DNA from: Roridomyces roridus
Lineage: Eukaryota; Basidiomycota; Agaricomycetes; Agaricales; Mycenaceae
Assembly: GCA_029378245.1 (NCBI GenBank)
Contig: JARKIF010000002.1
Location: 3,348,001 to 3,412,000, forward strand
Length of the DNA stretch: 64,000 nucleotides
Direction: 5' to 3'
Shown here: positions 22,540 through 33,263 of the stretch, piece by piece
Position numbering within the stretch: the first letter of the stretch is position 1
Layout: every line of letters begins with the position of its first letter
Made by a program: the position numbers and the translations under genes
The notes under the pieces: generated by a model
Database searches by the model: none
Seen by the model: the letters and a program-made list of their open reading frames with translations, nothing else
What the model was told of the DNA's origin: nothing

Positions 22540-23829
22540 CACTGTGAGACCCGGGGCACATGAAAATCATGTCCCTCGGTACCCCCCAATTCATGTCTGG
22601 ATTGCATGAATATCAAAGCGACGCGCATTAAAATCGGCTCCCTTTCGGTGAAGTACGCAATTTCGATTCATGTCCGTTTTCGACGTTTTCATGTGCCTTT
22701 TTCATGTCCTCTTGACATGAAAATGACTGGGAAGCCAGTGAGTCCAATTTGAGTCAGGCCGTATGATAATGAATACTATTCCCTGGGACCCCGAATTTCA
22801 GATGGAAGGGATGTGAATTTCAAACTAAATGTACGTGATACAACGATGTGCTACTTGCACCCGCCCACTCTCGCCTCCGCCATCCGCATCATTGTAGTCG
22901 ATAACTTCACTGTCGGCTGAGACTCATCCTGATTAGAAGGTGTCCGGCCCGAGAAGATCAACAGTACATACCTCGAGTTGCGTGAAGCGGAGCGGGAAGG
23001 TCTCGTAGCATCAAGAGCAATGGATGGGGTACGCACTGGAGATCGGAGCGAGAGTCACCGCCGCCGGCGTTCCAATTCTGACCGCCGCTGACTTGAGGAC
23101 TTCTCGAGTTCGTGTTGGGTCAGAACAGAGTGAATAAAGCGGAATCAGCGACGCACCGGATACCCTTTGGCCTCAGCGGTGAGTCGGAATCGAGTTCTAC
23201 ACCTAATTGTGACTGCCACGGCGGCTTGGGCATGCCGCCAGACGTGTGGTCGCTGGGAGGTCCCACAAGCGCCGTGAGGGTGTGAGAATGGCCTGGAGGT
23301 GTATATTGGCATGTAGTTGAGTGGATGGGGGGCTTCTGTGGCGAACGAGTGGAAGAGGAGGACGGGGGCAGAAGGGAGGTGACGGTTGGGAGGAAGGAGT
23401 GGAGCGCCGTGACAGACGTGACACCACTGACCTCATCCACAGCAGCCGCTCCACACAACGAATTTCCGCCCTGCTCAAGTCCGTCTCCATTCAAAAATCC
23501 CACCGTGGAACAGCGTGGTCGTCGAGGGATGTCCGGACCGGGTACAGATCGATCGAAGAACACCCTAGCTTGATCAATATTCTTTTCCATCTTTCTCGTT
23601 GATTTTCATGCATTTCTCCCATGATTTGGGCTTCGCAAATTCAGCGGAACTGTTCCTGAAATTCACCAAAGAGACCATGATTTTGTACTTGGTGCGGAGT
23701 GAGTCAAAATCACTCAATAATGCCTGAATGACCCCAGGTGCATGATATGTTCATTTCAGCCCACGGCCCCTGATTCTGCTTGTTCATGGCACGGCGACAT
23801 GAAATTCATGCGCCGATGTTTTCACAGTG
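22540..23829. mobile_element. CACTA-like non-autonomous DNA transposon inside the TF2 zinc cluster, 1,290 bp
   Basis: The ends read CACTGTGAGACC.. and ..GTTTTCACAGTG, flanked by TTT on both sides (22537-22539 and 23830-23832). CACTG termini plus a 3-bp duplication fit the CACTA/EnSpm superfamily. The inverted ends extend about 43 bp imperfectly (shared CATGAA-WW-TCATGTC block), and TTTCATG/CATGAA motifs recur just inside both ends. Because the flanks share GTTTC, the exact edge can slide by a base. The open frame at 23120-23590 (minus, 156 codons) has no recognisable domain. No transposase is present, so it would need help in trans. Confidence 0.8.
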
Positions 23830-23928
23830 TTTCTGACACGAGCCGCACACGGGCTGCACTCTGTCACATTTCTAGCATGGGCACAGTCAGGGCGGTCATG
23901 GATTTGCCACGCCTTTGAGTTGACGCAC

Positions 23929-23941
23929 GATTTTGAGTGAT
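23929..23941 (-). other. 13-nt microexon in TF2
   Basis: Minus strand ATCACTCAAAATC, preceded by a TCCAG acceptor and followed by a GTGCGT donor, gives R-SLKI-K between the second and third zinc-cluster cysteines. The length and phase are the same as in TF1 and TF3. Confidence 0.8.
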
Positions 23942-24071
23942 CTGGATTGTCATGGAAAGAAAAAATCAGGAGACTATCGAAGCTGGCAGTGGCCACGCAC
24001 CTGCAGTTCATGCAAGCTCCCATCTTGGAATGTAAGGAAATGGCCCATGACGGCTTCAGTATCCATAGCAT

Positions 24072-25675
24072 TTATATCGGGAGTTTACTAGTGTGCTCCA
24101 GAATTGCTTCGGTAAAATTTTGGGTCATGCGCCGAGCTGGACGAGATCGAGATCGAGATGCGATTTTGACAGGCGTGGCAGTGATTGCGTGTTTGTTTGC
24201 CCGTCATGTGCCCTTTCTCCCGATCCTTTCCTTTCGCCTGCTCTGACTAATTACAGCCCGACTCCTTTAACTTCGGCCAGCGAAAGGCCCAACCTACCGC
24301 ACGACAACGTCGCACCGTCGGCCGAATCGACTCACACGACTTCTTGGCCTCGTTCCTGAATCTAGCCGTTGGAGCACAGATCTGTACATAGTGCGCTCCA
24401 ACTTGAACACCGCTGTGTGCCTTCTCAAGTTACCCACCCCATTCGTCATCGTATGTACCAAAAAAATTACCGGACAACGGTGAATCTGTGAGACGCGCTA
24501 CGCTTACTAACACGAGGTCGCGACAGCGCGGCATAAGCCGCCAGTTGGTCGCCAAAATTTTTAATCCTCGGATGACTCAAACGCTTTCCCTGCGGATCCG
24601 TTCAAGCTACATACTCAACCTCATGTCTCGACTAAATGCACCGCCGTCGCGTGTAGCAAGGGGAGCCGAAAATAACCTACTGCGCAAACTGCGCTGCGTC
24701 GCACCCTACTGCGGTATTCGAGGCTGGCTCGTGTGCGCACAGGAAATCTCAACAAATCTTGCTTCAATTTATTATGATCGAATCAGCTCGATGACGCCTT
24801 GAAGGATTATGGGATCCCCGACAATATCCATGTTGATCTTCACCTTGCCGAATCCTCTTTTTCGACCTCAGGCTGGCACTGAATCACATACTTCAAGTCC
24901 TGGAACCTCATTGTCCGTGCTTCATTTCACAACGTGTTAACTTGGGGCTCCAGTTCCGATTCAAACAACCATGATACATATATATTATTGCAGCTGCGTT
25001 CATGAGCAGTGGTGCGGGGATACACCTGAGGCTGCTGCTGCCGGCTGCGAAGGTGAGTGGCCAGTAACTCATGAACAGTGAGAGCTCAAGCGCTAATCAT
25101 AGGTTCCCGCCGTTCCCGAAATCTGCCAAATGCAGACAACAGCCGCATAAATTTGTCGCACAGACTTCTCACAGTAACCCGAACCCGGCGACCAGAACAA
25201 TACTCCACCGCCACACGGAACATTCATGCCCGTCATGGGCGCTTCTCCTAGCTTGGAACGCTGCCGACCTGGGAGTTGAGACACTGAGAGTCTGAGACTT
25301 GAGTAAAAGGTGACCTCCGATTCTTCCCTCTCTCTCCTTTCCTTTTTCCCCCTTTTTTGGGAATTTATTTATTTTCCCTCCCCCACTCACAGCACCAGTA
25401 ACTAGCCAATGCTTGAAATGCTCACAAGCCCATGGCTGGGCTCCGAATCTAACGGGCACCAGCCGGTGTCTGACTTTGGAATCGTAATTTCATAACCACA
25501 ATCTGCTGGGGCATTTATTCAGTCTGGAGTGTTTGAATCAAATCTAGACCACTGGTAACAGATTGAACATGGAAGGCTCAAGCGCTGCGTGCGCACGGAC
25601 CATCTTGGCGTACGCGATGTCGTGATCAGACGCACGTGCTCACTATCATTCCCTTCTTCCGACCACCATCTGGCC
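24072..25675. repeat. Segmental duplication copy 2 upstream of TF2, then spacer
   Basis: About 24075-24785 is the partner of 4975-5690. From 24.8 to 25.67 kb no gene is seen; there is a weak T-arm-like relic near 25437 (GCTCCGAATCTAACGGGC). The last ~100 bp matches the upstream flank of the F-box gene at 11747. Confidence 0.6.
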
Positions 25676-26316
25676 ATGCACCATTGCCTCACGATCCTTG
25701 AAGTGTTGCGGCTCATATTTGAAAAGGCGAAGGAACCCGGCAAGTAATACTCCCTATGGTCTAGCGACCAGGAACTCGGGACGTTCGCGTCGCTGGCAGT
25801 GACTTGCCGAGCATTCCAAGATCCAGCTCTGAATATTCTATGGAGCGAGCAGGATACAATCCGAAACGTTTTGAAGACGCTACCTTCGCATCTGTGGGTA
25901 GAAAGGGCATCACTCGAAACCCTCCCCGCATGACGATGGAGGCGCTTCGCGCATTTGCTACCCATTGCCGCCAACTCGAACGTATCACGCTCAACATTGA
26001 CGGCGGCACCGTTGTTCTGTTGGACGAGGACGCCGACTGGGACGAAAATGGCCCAAACGTTCAAGTCACCCTTTCCTTCCTCGACGTCGGCGTGTCCCCC
26101 ATTCACGACGTCGAACAGGTCGCGCTTTTCTTGGCGCCCCTCTTTCCCAACCTGAGGGGCATTTATTGTCAAGAACGGCGGTGGGAGTGGTATGAGCAGG
26201 ATGAGGTTGTGGCTCGGGCGCAACTTCATTCTAGGCTGTGGCAGACCGTTGAGGCGGTTCTGCGGTATCAGGAAGGGGAAGACGAAGATGATGAACATGG
26301 ATCGACTCCGATCTAG
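25676..26316 (+). pseudogene. F-box/LRR-type relic with an internal deletion
   Basis: Starts at ATG 25676 (MHHCLTILEVLRLIFEKAKEPGK) and meets an in-frame TAA at about 25746. The F-box homology continues (FASLAVTCRAFQDPAL, LKTLPSHLWVER), then at about 25906 jumps straight to the C-terminal LRR part (ITRNPPRMTMEALRAFATHC), in a different frame. About 1 kb of exon 2 and the intron are missing relative to the 11747 gene. The acidic tail and stop (26316) are retained. Confidence 0.8.
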
Positions 26317-26830
26317 TGGTTCATATACGGCTGAGCAGGATGCTGAGGAGTAGGTCGTTGCGCGTGCCAAATACTGTCTCTCCGTCAGTTCTTGGAACTA
26401 ACCAGCGCTCCAGATTCTGGGCGATTCTATTCTTCGTACTCTACCAAGCCGAATCCGAATTCCAATACATCGTAATCGAAGCTGTCCCCGAGGTGGTTGG
26501 GTTCGTCAATACACTCATTCATACGAGGGTCGGACTTGGATGGACGAGTGAGCAGATGCAGATGACCGGTATTCCTGGTGGGTTCTCAGCCAAGGCCAAG
26601 TCGCTTGCAGGCTCGGAGGTCTAGTGGACTCTGAAGAGTAATGTAATAAAGTAGAATACGAGGTTTATGTAATGGACAAGTAGATAGACCAAATGGATAG
26701 ATCTCTGCCTGCCATGGCCCTCAATTGCGGCGCTCAAGACAATTGAGTACTATGGATGCGGAGTGCGGTAATCCCTGTAACAAATTGAAAGTTCGATTCT
26801 ACTTGATACATTCCAGAAAACAGACCCGGC
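26317..26830. other. Intergenic; unassigned open stretch
   Basis: An open frame at 26392-26624 ends YIVIEAVPEVVGFVNTLIHTRVGLGW..LAGSEV-stop. It reads like an orphan C-terminal exon, but I recognise no family and see no upstream exon. No other feature is visible. Confidence 0.3.
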
Positions 26831-28556
26831 CTAGATTTGTTGCTCGATCGCATCCATTTGACTCTTCCGCCTCGAGTGCGTCGTTGTGGTCGTATTGCCA
26901 GCCTCCACAGGCACTGACGGAACCTCCTCTCCCTCAACATCCTGCCCACCCTGCGAATCATCCAATGCCCCAGGTTGCACTTCCACCATTTCACTCTCCC
27001 CACTCTCATCCGACACCCTCTCCGGCCCCGCCATCACCCCACTCTCAGCATCAACAACACGCTCCAAATCAATGCGCACCAACGCCTGTGTCCCGACTGA
27101 AAAACGTTTGCGGCGCGAGCTACTAGTGCCGCTGCTGACTGTCGAGCGCCTTGGTCGTGTGGTGGTGGCAGTACCGCTACCGAATCCGACGGACGTCAGC
27201 GTGCCGCTGCTTTGGTTCGAGGATCCTTTGAGCAAGGCCTGGACGCCGCGGATGAACGACTATGAGTGCGATATGTGAGTGGTTTTATTTGAGCGGAAGG
27301 AAACAAGAAAAGAAAACAGACCGGATCGGTGGCTGCAAGACAGGTGTACAAGAAGGGACGCAGCCCGTATATGAAACCATCTGTTGGGTGGTTGGTCGAG
27401 AATTGTAGCGTCGTATGAAGGGGCGAGGCCCATACCGACAACATTCAAACGTCTGATCTATTAACTGAGTTAGTTATCACCTTCAGTGACATAGCACTTG
27501 AGCGCACCAACGAAGTGTTCTCGGGATGCTTTGCAAGATAGAGGTCCAATATCGTGGCCGAAAAATTGAGGGTGCACGATAGAAGTGGATAGAGACCAAT
27601 CCGCAGAATTATGGGGCGATACTGAAGAATTGGCGCGGACCTGTGCGACGCGGTAGACGTGTTGGAAAGTAATTGAGCGTTGCGCCGCTAGTAATGTATT
27701 CAGCTTGAGCCAAGACAGCAAAAGGCTGAACGGTACCTGATGCCTACACATGAAACCAACGAGAATGACGAACATGACGACCTCCCCGACGGCCATGGCG
27801 AGGACCCAAAAAGCTTGTGCGCCAATGATCCACCCGAATTGCTCGTCGGGCGTGCTCCCAGTAAACCAACATCCATCTCCCGGGGCATAGTACCCAAAGT
27901 GACCTGCGGCGAGCGTCGTTATGCTGCATACACTGGTGAGCAGCACTGCGCCGATGAGGTAGTACTTTTCCATCTTTTGACCGTTGATACCGTGGATCAA
28001 TACGAGTCTAGAATCAGTTAGACCTGGACACGGAGGAGTATAGGGGAGCCTTTTTACTGGAGATTGAGAGCCATGCTAAAGAACATGGCGGTGGAAAACA
28101 CAAGCGCGATCTAATTCAACTCAGCGTGACTCCGCATTCGCATGTATCGAGTACGCACGTTGTTGAGGAACGCAACACAGGTACACCCCGCCTCGGACGA
28201 CGGCAGGAGCTCGGGCGACCAATCCGAGAGGAATACCGCACCGAAGAGGAGACTGAGACAATTTGTGAGACAGGACTGCGACGACGCTGAAAGCCGCGCA
28301 ATACATGCGCCACGTACTTGGCTATCAAGGCGTATACTAGCAAGCGAAAGCTAACGCGATTCATATAAGGCCGCGACTTGGGGTGCCAGGCGGTGTAGGC
28401 AAAAGCGAGAAGGACAAGCACCGTGGCGCTCAACGAGGGGACGGTGAGAGCGATGAGGAGCGCGCTGAGGTCTGTTAACGGGGGGCTTTGAAGGGCGATA
28501 GATACGCACTTGAGATCCTGGGGATCGTCGAAGGAAAAGTCGCGGGATAAGAGCAT
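26831..28556 (-). CDS. Seven-TM G-protein-coupled receptor, cAMP-receptor-like family, 8 exons
   Basis: Spliced model on the minus strand: 28556-28318, 28252-28159, 28110-28058, 28007-27737, 27687-27508, 27457-27436, 27380-27322, 27259-26831 (1,347 nt, 448 aa; all phases agree). TM1 is LSALLIALTVPSLSATVLVLL; then VSFRLLVYALIANLLFGAVF (TM2), IALVFSTAMFFSMALNLQ (TM3), the loop LVLIHGINGQKMEKYYLIGA (TM4), FGWIIGAQAFWVLAMAVGEV (TM5), IILRIGLYPLLSC (TM6) and VDGFIYGLRPFLYTCLAATDP (TM7), then SFIRGVQALL and a Ser/Thr-rich 140-residue tail. The HGxNGxKME and VSFRLL motifs are typical of the basidiomycete cAMP-receptor-like class. It should sit in the plasma membrane and signal through a heterotrimeric G protein; the ligand is unknown. 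Exon 6 is only 22 nt. Confidence 0.85.
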
Positions 28557-28942
28557 GGTGGTGGCGAGAAGGAAAGGAGAGATCTGATTCCGTTCCGCCA
28601 ATCCCCTAAACACGATCGAGCCGATCTTTTTCTACAAATACAAACAGTTGCACACCCAGAACTAGACCATCTCCGTCGGTGTGTGACTCCCTGACCAGCT
28701 CATCGAGCGTGGCCGGGAACATGACGTCTTAACCTGCGGTGTCTGCGAGTCCGACATGGCCTCATTCCCCGCCTGTTGCGCCGTCAGGAAACTCTGCGTT
28801 AAAACGAGGGGGATCGTAGGCCCGCGGCCGCCGGACGCTGCGCCTTGAACGCCGGTCAAAGGCACGCTCAATTTACGAACGAAATCTAACTTGATGTCTT
28901 CGAATCGCAGTTGTTATCGTTCGGTTCCAGATTCATTGTCAT

Positions 28943-29037
28943 CCGGGCTCGGCAGTGGGTGGACCCACATCGCCAATGATTGTAGTGGAAAATCTGGACT
29001 ATCAGGAGAAGGTGCTCGTTCGATTCGAGCCCGGGCC
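28943..29037 (+). repeat. tRNA-like repeat, plus cluster copy 1
   Basis: The 92-nt core is GGCTCGG..CCGGGCC (acceptor, one G-U), GTGGG-TGGA-CCCAC (D-like) and GCTCG-TTCGATT-CGAGC (T-arm). The third stem is weaker here (TCGCC/GGAGA, one mismatch). Confidence 0.7.
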
Positions 29038-29268
29038 TTTCTTCGCCGAGGATAGACTTTTTCTATCAGCCATTCAGTGGCTGGAACAAAGCTGGGACAC
29101 AATTTTGAATTCTCCACCAGGAATTTGCTGCTGGTTCAAGCACACTTTAGCGCCGCAATGAGCGCCTACAACTCGTGTGAACTTTGCATCGAGCGAAGCT
29201 ACCAATTATCTGCGCTTAAAGACTGTCGACCAGATCTGCCACAATTCATCTCTAGGTTTGCATTATCA

Positions 29269-29364
29269 GGGCTCGGCAGTGGGTGGACCCACATCTCCAA
29301 TCAATGATTTGACCAGTTTCAAAATGCCAGGAGAAGGTGCTCGTTCGATCCGAGCCTGGGCCTT
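29269..29364 (+). repeat. tRNA-like repeat, plus cluster copy 2
   Basis: Same core as copy 1, with third stem TCTCC/GGAGA (5 bp) and T-arm GCTCG-TTCGATC-CGAGC. Confidence 0.7.
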
Positions 29365-29720
29365 ATAGCTGCGGGTACGTGCTTTTTAGCACTGTTTCGT
29401 TGTCCACAAAACTGGGAACGCAACTTTGAATGGCTTGCTGTTGATCGAATTGCAAAAGTTGAAACAAGTTGGTATAGGCTCTTGATTCGAGCCATAATAA
29501 TCTTTACCTGCGCGGACCACTTAGCAGGTGCCAGGCAGTACGCGACCAAGGGTCTGTTGAACTCCAATCTACGGCAGATTGAATTATAGGTTGAATTTTA
29601 TTCATTTTATTTAATCCTGTTACAGTCTCCTCACTGCTCAAAGTGCGCAGGATGAATGATGGGAGAAGAGCAGCATGTATGTCACTCAGCCCTATATGAT
29701 CCATCTCCAGGTACAGACTG

Positions 29721-29814
29721 TCAGGGCCTGGCAGTGGGTGGACCCACATCTCCAATGGCTGTATGTACTGCGTGTATCAGGAGAAAGCGCTCGTTCAATT
29801 CGAGCCTAGGCCCT
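29721..29814 (+). repeat. tRNA-like repeat, plus cluster copy 3
   Basis: Same core: GCAGTGGGTGGACCCAC, third stem TCTCC/GGAGA, T-arm GCTCG-TTCAATT-CGAGC followed by CTAGGCC. Confidence 0.7.
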
Positions 29815-30050
29815 TCTTGAAAGAGGATGCCAGGTCAACACTTTTTTTCCAGTCGTTCGCTGTCCAAAAGGCTGAGACGCAAGTTCGAATTGTCACCCAG
29901 GAACCCCAGGAATTTGTGCGACTGGTTTGAACATTGCGTCCAGCAAGTCATCAATTACCTGGGGGTTAAGCCGGTCTACCGGATGTGTATTGTCCAATCC
30001 AGCTTGATATCTTCCAGCTCATATAATTCATTCTCAAGTGTGCTTACTGT

Positions 30051-30142
30051 CAGGGCTCGGCAGTGGGTGGACCCACGTCTCCATCAATTGTGGTGCGCGT
30101 AGCGATCAGGAGAAGATGCTCGTTCGATTCGAGCCCGGGCCT
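30051..30142 (+). repeat. tRNA-like repeat, plus cluster copy 4
   Basis: Same core: GGCTCGG..CCGGGCC acceptor, GTGGG-TGGA-CCCAC, third stem TCTCC/GGAGA around a different ~30-nt loop, and T-arm GCTCG-TTCGATT-CGAGC. Confidence 0.75.
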
Positions 30143-30246
30143 TACTTGTGTATTAATTTCCTCCCTTTTTTCCAACCGTTTTAAAACGCAAGCTTCAATT
30201 GTCGTCAACCCATACCATTTCTCCCCAGGCACAAGAGGGTATTTAG

Positions 30247-31035
30247 CTAACTCCCACCCCCGTCGTTACTCGTCGACTGCAAATCGGAGCTCTTCCTCCG
30301 CGGTTGCGCCATATCAACATCGACAACTCCAAATTCCAAATGCGGCAACCCCTCGTCGACGCCCTCTTGCGACGGCATCGAGACAAACGCAGCCACTCGG
30401 ACTTGCGAATCAACCTCCGCGGGAGTGGCAAGTTGTTCCTCGTATGCAGACGTCGGTGGCGGGTGGAAGGGACTATACAATCGCCAGGTATGTCGTATTT
30501 CTTGGTACAAGGCGCGGCGGATGGAAGGCGTCGTGGCGTGGACGTCGGGAGGTGTAGGGATACTCGGGATCGGCGCGGCCGACAACGGCTGTTCCACTCA
30601 GTTAGATTTGTCTGCGGACGAAGATCGTCTTTAGCCACGCACCTTGAAGGAACCCCACGGCTCTGCGCCCCGAATGCTATGCTTCCCATTGATATAAATC
30701 TCATACATTTCCGGGCGGGGAGCGTCTTGCAGTCGACCAGGAGGCACCCACGTTCCATTGGCGATGGCGAGGAATTGCCGGCGCCTGAGGACATATCCTC
30801 GCAGCAAGAGGCCGCCGGCGACCAGGAAGAGGATGATGATGGTCGATAGGAAGGTGAACACTGCGTGCGGGATTCAATTGCCCGATCGAGTGCATCGGAA
30901 GGACGTACGGTAAAGGGTGGCTGGCGGTGGTGCGCATGGGCCTGCACTGCATTTTGAGGACGATGAAGCGCTCGGAGATGAAGATCCGGCCGAGGCAGAT
31001 AGCGTTGAAGGAGACGCGAGAGAGGTGGAGGACAT
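30247..31035 (-). CDS. Single-pass membrane protein, function unknown
   Basis: Spliced model on the minus strand: 31035-30909, 30860-30643, 30588-30247 (687 nt, 228 aa; introns 48 and 54 nt, phases agree). The N-terminus is a Ser-rich stretch (MSSTSLASPSTLSASAG), then one TM helix (FLSTIIILFLVAGGLLL) with basic residues after it (RGYVLRRRQ), then a cytosolic part with IANGTWVPPGR, PEMYEIYI and, near the end, VAAFVSMPSQ..LPHLEFGVVDVD. Similar Ser/Thr-rich, single-TM, RRR-containing proteins are common in Agaricomycetes, but I know of no assigned function. A signal-peptide exon further upstream (hydrophobic AAVALSLAALFTAA near 31.13 kb) is possible but unproven. It lies head-to-tail with the GPCR gene across the repeat cluster. 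Confidence 0.6.
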
Positions 31036-33263
31036 CCGAGTCGTTAGTAGGCGAGATGCACGTAGAGCGCAGAGCAAGGTGTCGACTCTCTCGGCAACGT
31101 GTAGTCGGTGGGGCAGCAGTGAATAAAGCCGCTAAAGACAGAGCAACAGCTGCCTGATTAATGCGGCCCTGTGAAAAGCAGTCCCAAAAGAGGCTCAGGC
31201 GTGAGACTGGGGAAGAATTCGTGGTCTTGCGGATCCCATTCAAGCTGAAATCTGTTTTTGATTCAGCCGAGGCTGGAGGCTATTTTCTGTGCGTTATAAT
31301 CAGAGGCTCGAGGAAGAGAGGACAGAGTGTGAGGTGAGAAGACAAGTCACACGGCCGCGGCTATCACGAGCGGCACGTTGATCCCACGATGCAGGTAAGT
31401 AATTAGTGCAACAAATTGAAGCGCAGTTGTGGCAACGGTACGACAGAAAGCGGCTCAGAAAGCGGCTTCAGTGCATGGAGTAGGAGGAAGATATTCCCGA
31501 AGTGTTCAAACTTCAAGGGAGTCAGGTTGAAGAAGACCCAAAGACGCTCGTTCGAATCGAGCAATTCCTTATCACTCCCGATTCTGTCTTTTTTTTCCTG
31601 TGCGACAGGCGACGTACGTTTGTCAGTCTGTTGGGTCCGGCCCGCCAGGCACCACTGCCCACAGAATCAACATGGCCGCCATCATCGCAACTACCCTGGG
31701 CAAAAATCAACACAAGTATCCGAATTTCCTCAACTCTCTGCGCCACACCCCAATTGAACGGAAAGATTGCTGCCCCCGCAATCCAGCCTATAGCGGTGAG
31801 TTTATGAAGCATCCGACGAGTGAGAAGAAGATGGCGCCGGCCAGAAGCGAAGGTAGGAGCCAGATTATTAGTTCGAGGCTGCGTCGAGTTGGTCGGTTGA
31901 AGCCGATCGCCAGTAATAATGCAACAAATAGAACCGCAATTGTACTATGTAGCAATGATACGCCAACGTGGCTTCAGTGCGTCGAGGAAGATAATCCTGA
32001 AGTGTTACAAGGGATTGATCAAGTCGCTCGTTCGAATCGAGCAATTCCATGAAGGGAGACCTCGTTTTTTTTTTTTTTTCTTTTCGTCATGCATTTGGGA
32101 GTCTGTGAGATCTCAGATCCCTTCATCGAACTGCCAGTGGTTGGCCAGGTACCACCGCCCACAAAGTAAGTAACATGGCCTCGCAACAAAGCAAAACTGG
32201 TCGCCCCTCAACGTTCGAGGAAGACACAAGGCAATACGCACACAGGCCCCAAATTCCGATTCGTGAGTTCACCTCAGAGCTATTCGAGTAGAATACATAC
32301 TCACCTCTCGCGCTCCTCGCGAGTGTCAACTTGACCGATCCTCTAAAAGTCCAACGTTTACCTCGAAGATGCAGAAACGGAGTGAGACGCACCGCACCGT
32401 CTAAACTCCCCGCCCGAAACACCAGCGCCAATACGAGGGCATTCAACCTAGAAACACCAGCGAAACGGGATACTGGAACGCCCAGTGCTGCATTTGTGCG
32501 AACAGATGAGTGGGCCGACGCGACAAGTATATGTCTTTGCAAGCAACGGAAGAGACAGACGTACCATAAGTAGCCTACACGAACCGCATCTTCGTCTCGC
32601 TTCCCCACCCATCGTCGAGACGTACCCACTCGACATTGAGCACGCTCCCAATCACAAAAGGAAAACAGGGAACGTGGACGATGTATTCCACGAATTCCGA
32701 GAGCCGATGCTGGGATGGCGACAGTCATAATTCCGATATCAACCCAGAGGGAAGTTCAGGACTGACCTAGGAGGAGGCACACAAGCAGTTGATTATTCAG
32801 CGGTTATATTACCGTCATCGAAGCCTTCAATACGCTGCATTGCAAGACGAAAATCAAGGAAAGGATCGTAAATCGTATCTGTGCCCGCGGGTGCTAGCGA
32901 ACTCGAGCTACTAGCGAGGTTGTGAGAAAGAGGAAGCAGGGAAAGCGTGGAAGACGGTAAAAGATGGGGATGAAATCGACGGCCAGGTGAATTGGGCGAG
33001 AACGCGCGCGCTCAGAGTCACAGAAGCAGCAAGCAAGCCTGTCTTTTGTTCCAAAGATCCAATACAAAAGTGGTACATTGACGAAATTCGAATTGATTGA
33101 AATGACAAAGGAGAGTGGACGTGGAGGGAAGGATGGACGTGTGGTACGTGTGCTCGTTGTTGGTTCATGGCATGGATTTTTCGGACGGAATGGCTCTGGG
33201 CGAGATGCTGGGATGAGCTCGAGAACAGTGTAGGATGGGCGAGATAACGCACCTTTCTCTCCT
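31036..33263 (-). pseudogene. Decayed multi-pass membrane-protein gene, with two copies of its 3' end
   Basis: Minus-strand fragments look like membrane-protein exons: LAPAGTDTIYDPFLDFRLAM (near 32.88 kb), FVEYIVHVPCFPFVIGSVLN (32.68 kb), LLLAIGFNRP and LIIWLLPSLLAGAIFFSLVG (31.93-31.81 kb) and GWIAGAAIFPFNWGVAQ (31.77 kb). Two separate C-terminal ends exist: MLLTLWAVVPGQPLAVR-stop (about 32.12 kb) and MLILWAVVPGGPDPTD-stop (about 31.64 kb). The surrounding ~250 bp, including a T-arm-like motif, is also duplicated (31.40-31.70 and 31.91-32.19 kb). I could not assemble one continuous spliced frame. The family is not recognised. Confidence 0.4.
31480..32050 (+). repeat. Two copies of a related tRNA-like repeat in duplicated segments
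   Basis: Both copies (T-arms near 31546-31562 and 32022-32038) carry CGCTCG-TTCGAAT-CGAGCAATTCC and an upstream GGCTTCAGTGC block. The second is followed by a 15-nt T run at about 32066. The 5' half differs from the main family, so this may be a sub-family. Confidence 0.45.

Larger units (their letters stand above)
20863..24071 (-). pseudogene. Zn2Cys6 transcription factor TF2, broken by a transposon and a stop codon
   Basis: Same architecture as TF1. Exon 1 is 24071-24001 (..SKMGACMNCR), the microexon 23941-23929 (ATCACTCAAAATC) and the zinc-cluster exon starts at 23871 (KCDRVQPVCGSCQK). After CGSCQK a 1,290-bp CACTA-like element intervenes (22540-23829), and the cluster resumes beyond it with RPREDQC. 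A coiled coil follows (KDLEDTIASLEARLNQLES). In the middle domain, TF1's ERINAFWAVF has become ERINAF-stop-AVF (TGG to TAG, 21718-21716), after which homology continues in frame (ALQKN, WPLDMDEYKQ). The conserved intron positions at DEYK and NPMMG are kept. It cannot make a normal protein; the body is otherwise well preserved, so inactivation looks recent. Confidence 0.85.
28557..30246. other. Intergenic: head-to-tail cluster of tRNA-like repeats
   Basis: Upstream of the GPCR start. Apart from four plus-strand tRNA-like repeats (28943-30142) and their copied tails, no gene is seen; the tails share TGCGCTTAAAGACTGTCGACC-like blocks, showing that a unit of about 330 bp was copied. Confidence 0.6.

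Noticed and set aside
23120..23590. 156-codon frame in the CACTA-like element as a transposase
   Set aside because: No catalytic motif or transposase similarity; Ser/Pro-rich.
26316..26624. Open frame of 102 codons as a gene
   Set aside because: Its N-terminal part is the 3' end of the F-box relic in another frame; only the last ~70 residues look protein-like and no family was recognised.
28445..28530. A first intron in the GPCR gene at GTGCGTATC..AACAG
   Set aside because: It would be only 38 nt and break the phase; reading through keeps a continuous frame into TM1.
28943..30142. Functional tRNA genes at the T-arm motifs
   Set aside because: The T-arm is perfect, but the third stem has an enlarged loop without a standard 7-nt anticodon loop, and the A-box consensus is poor. 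Called tRNA-like repeats instead.
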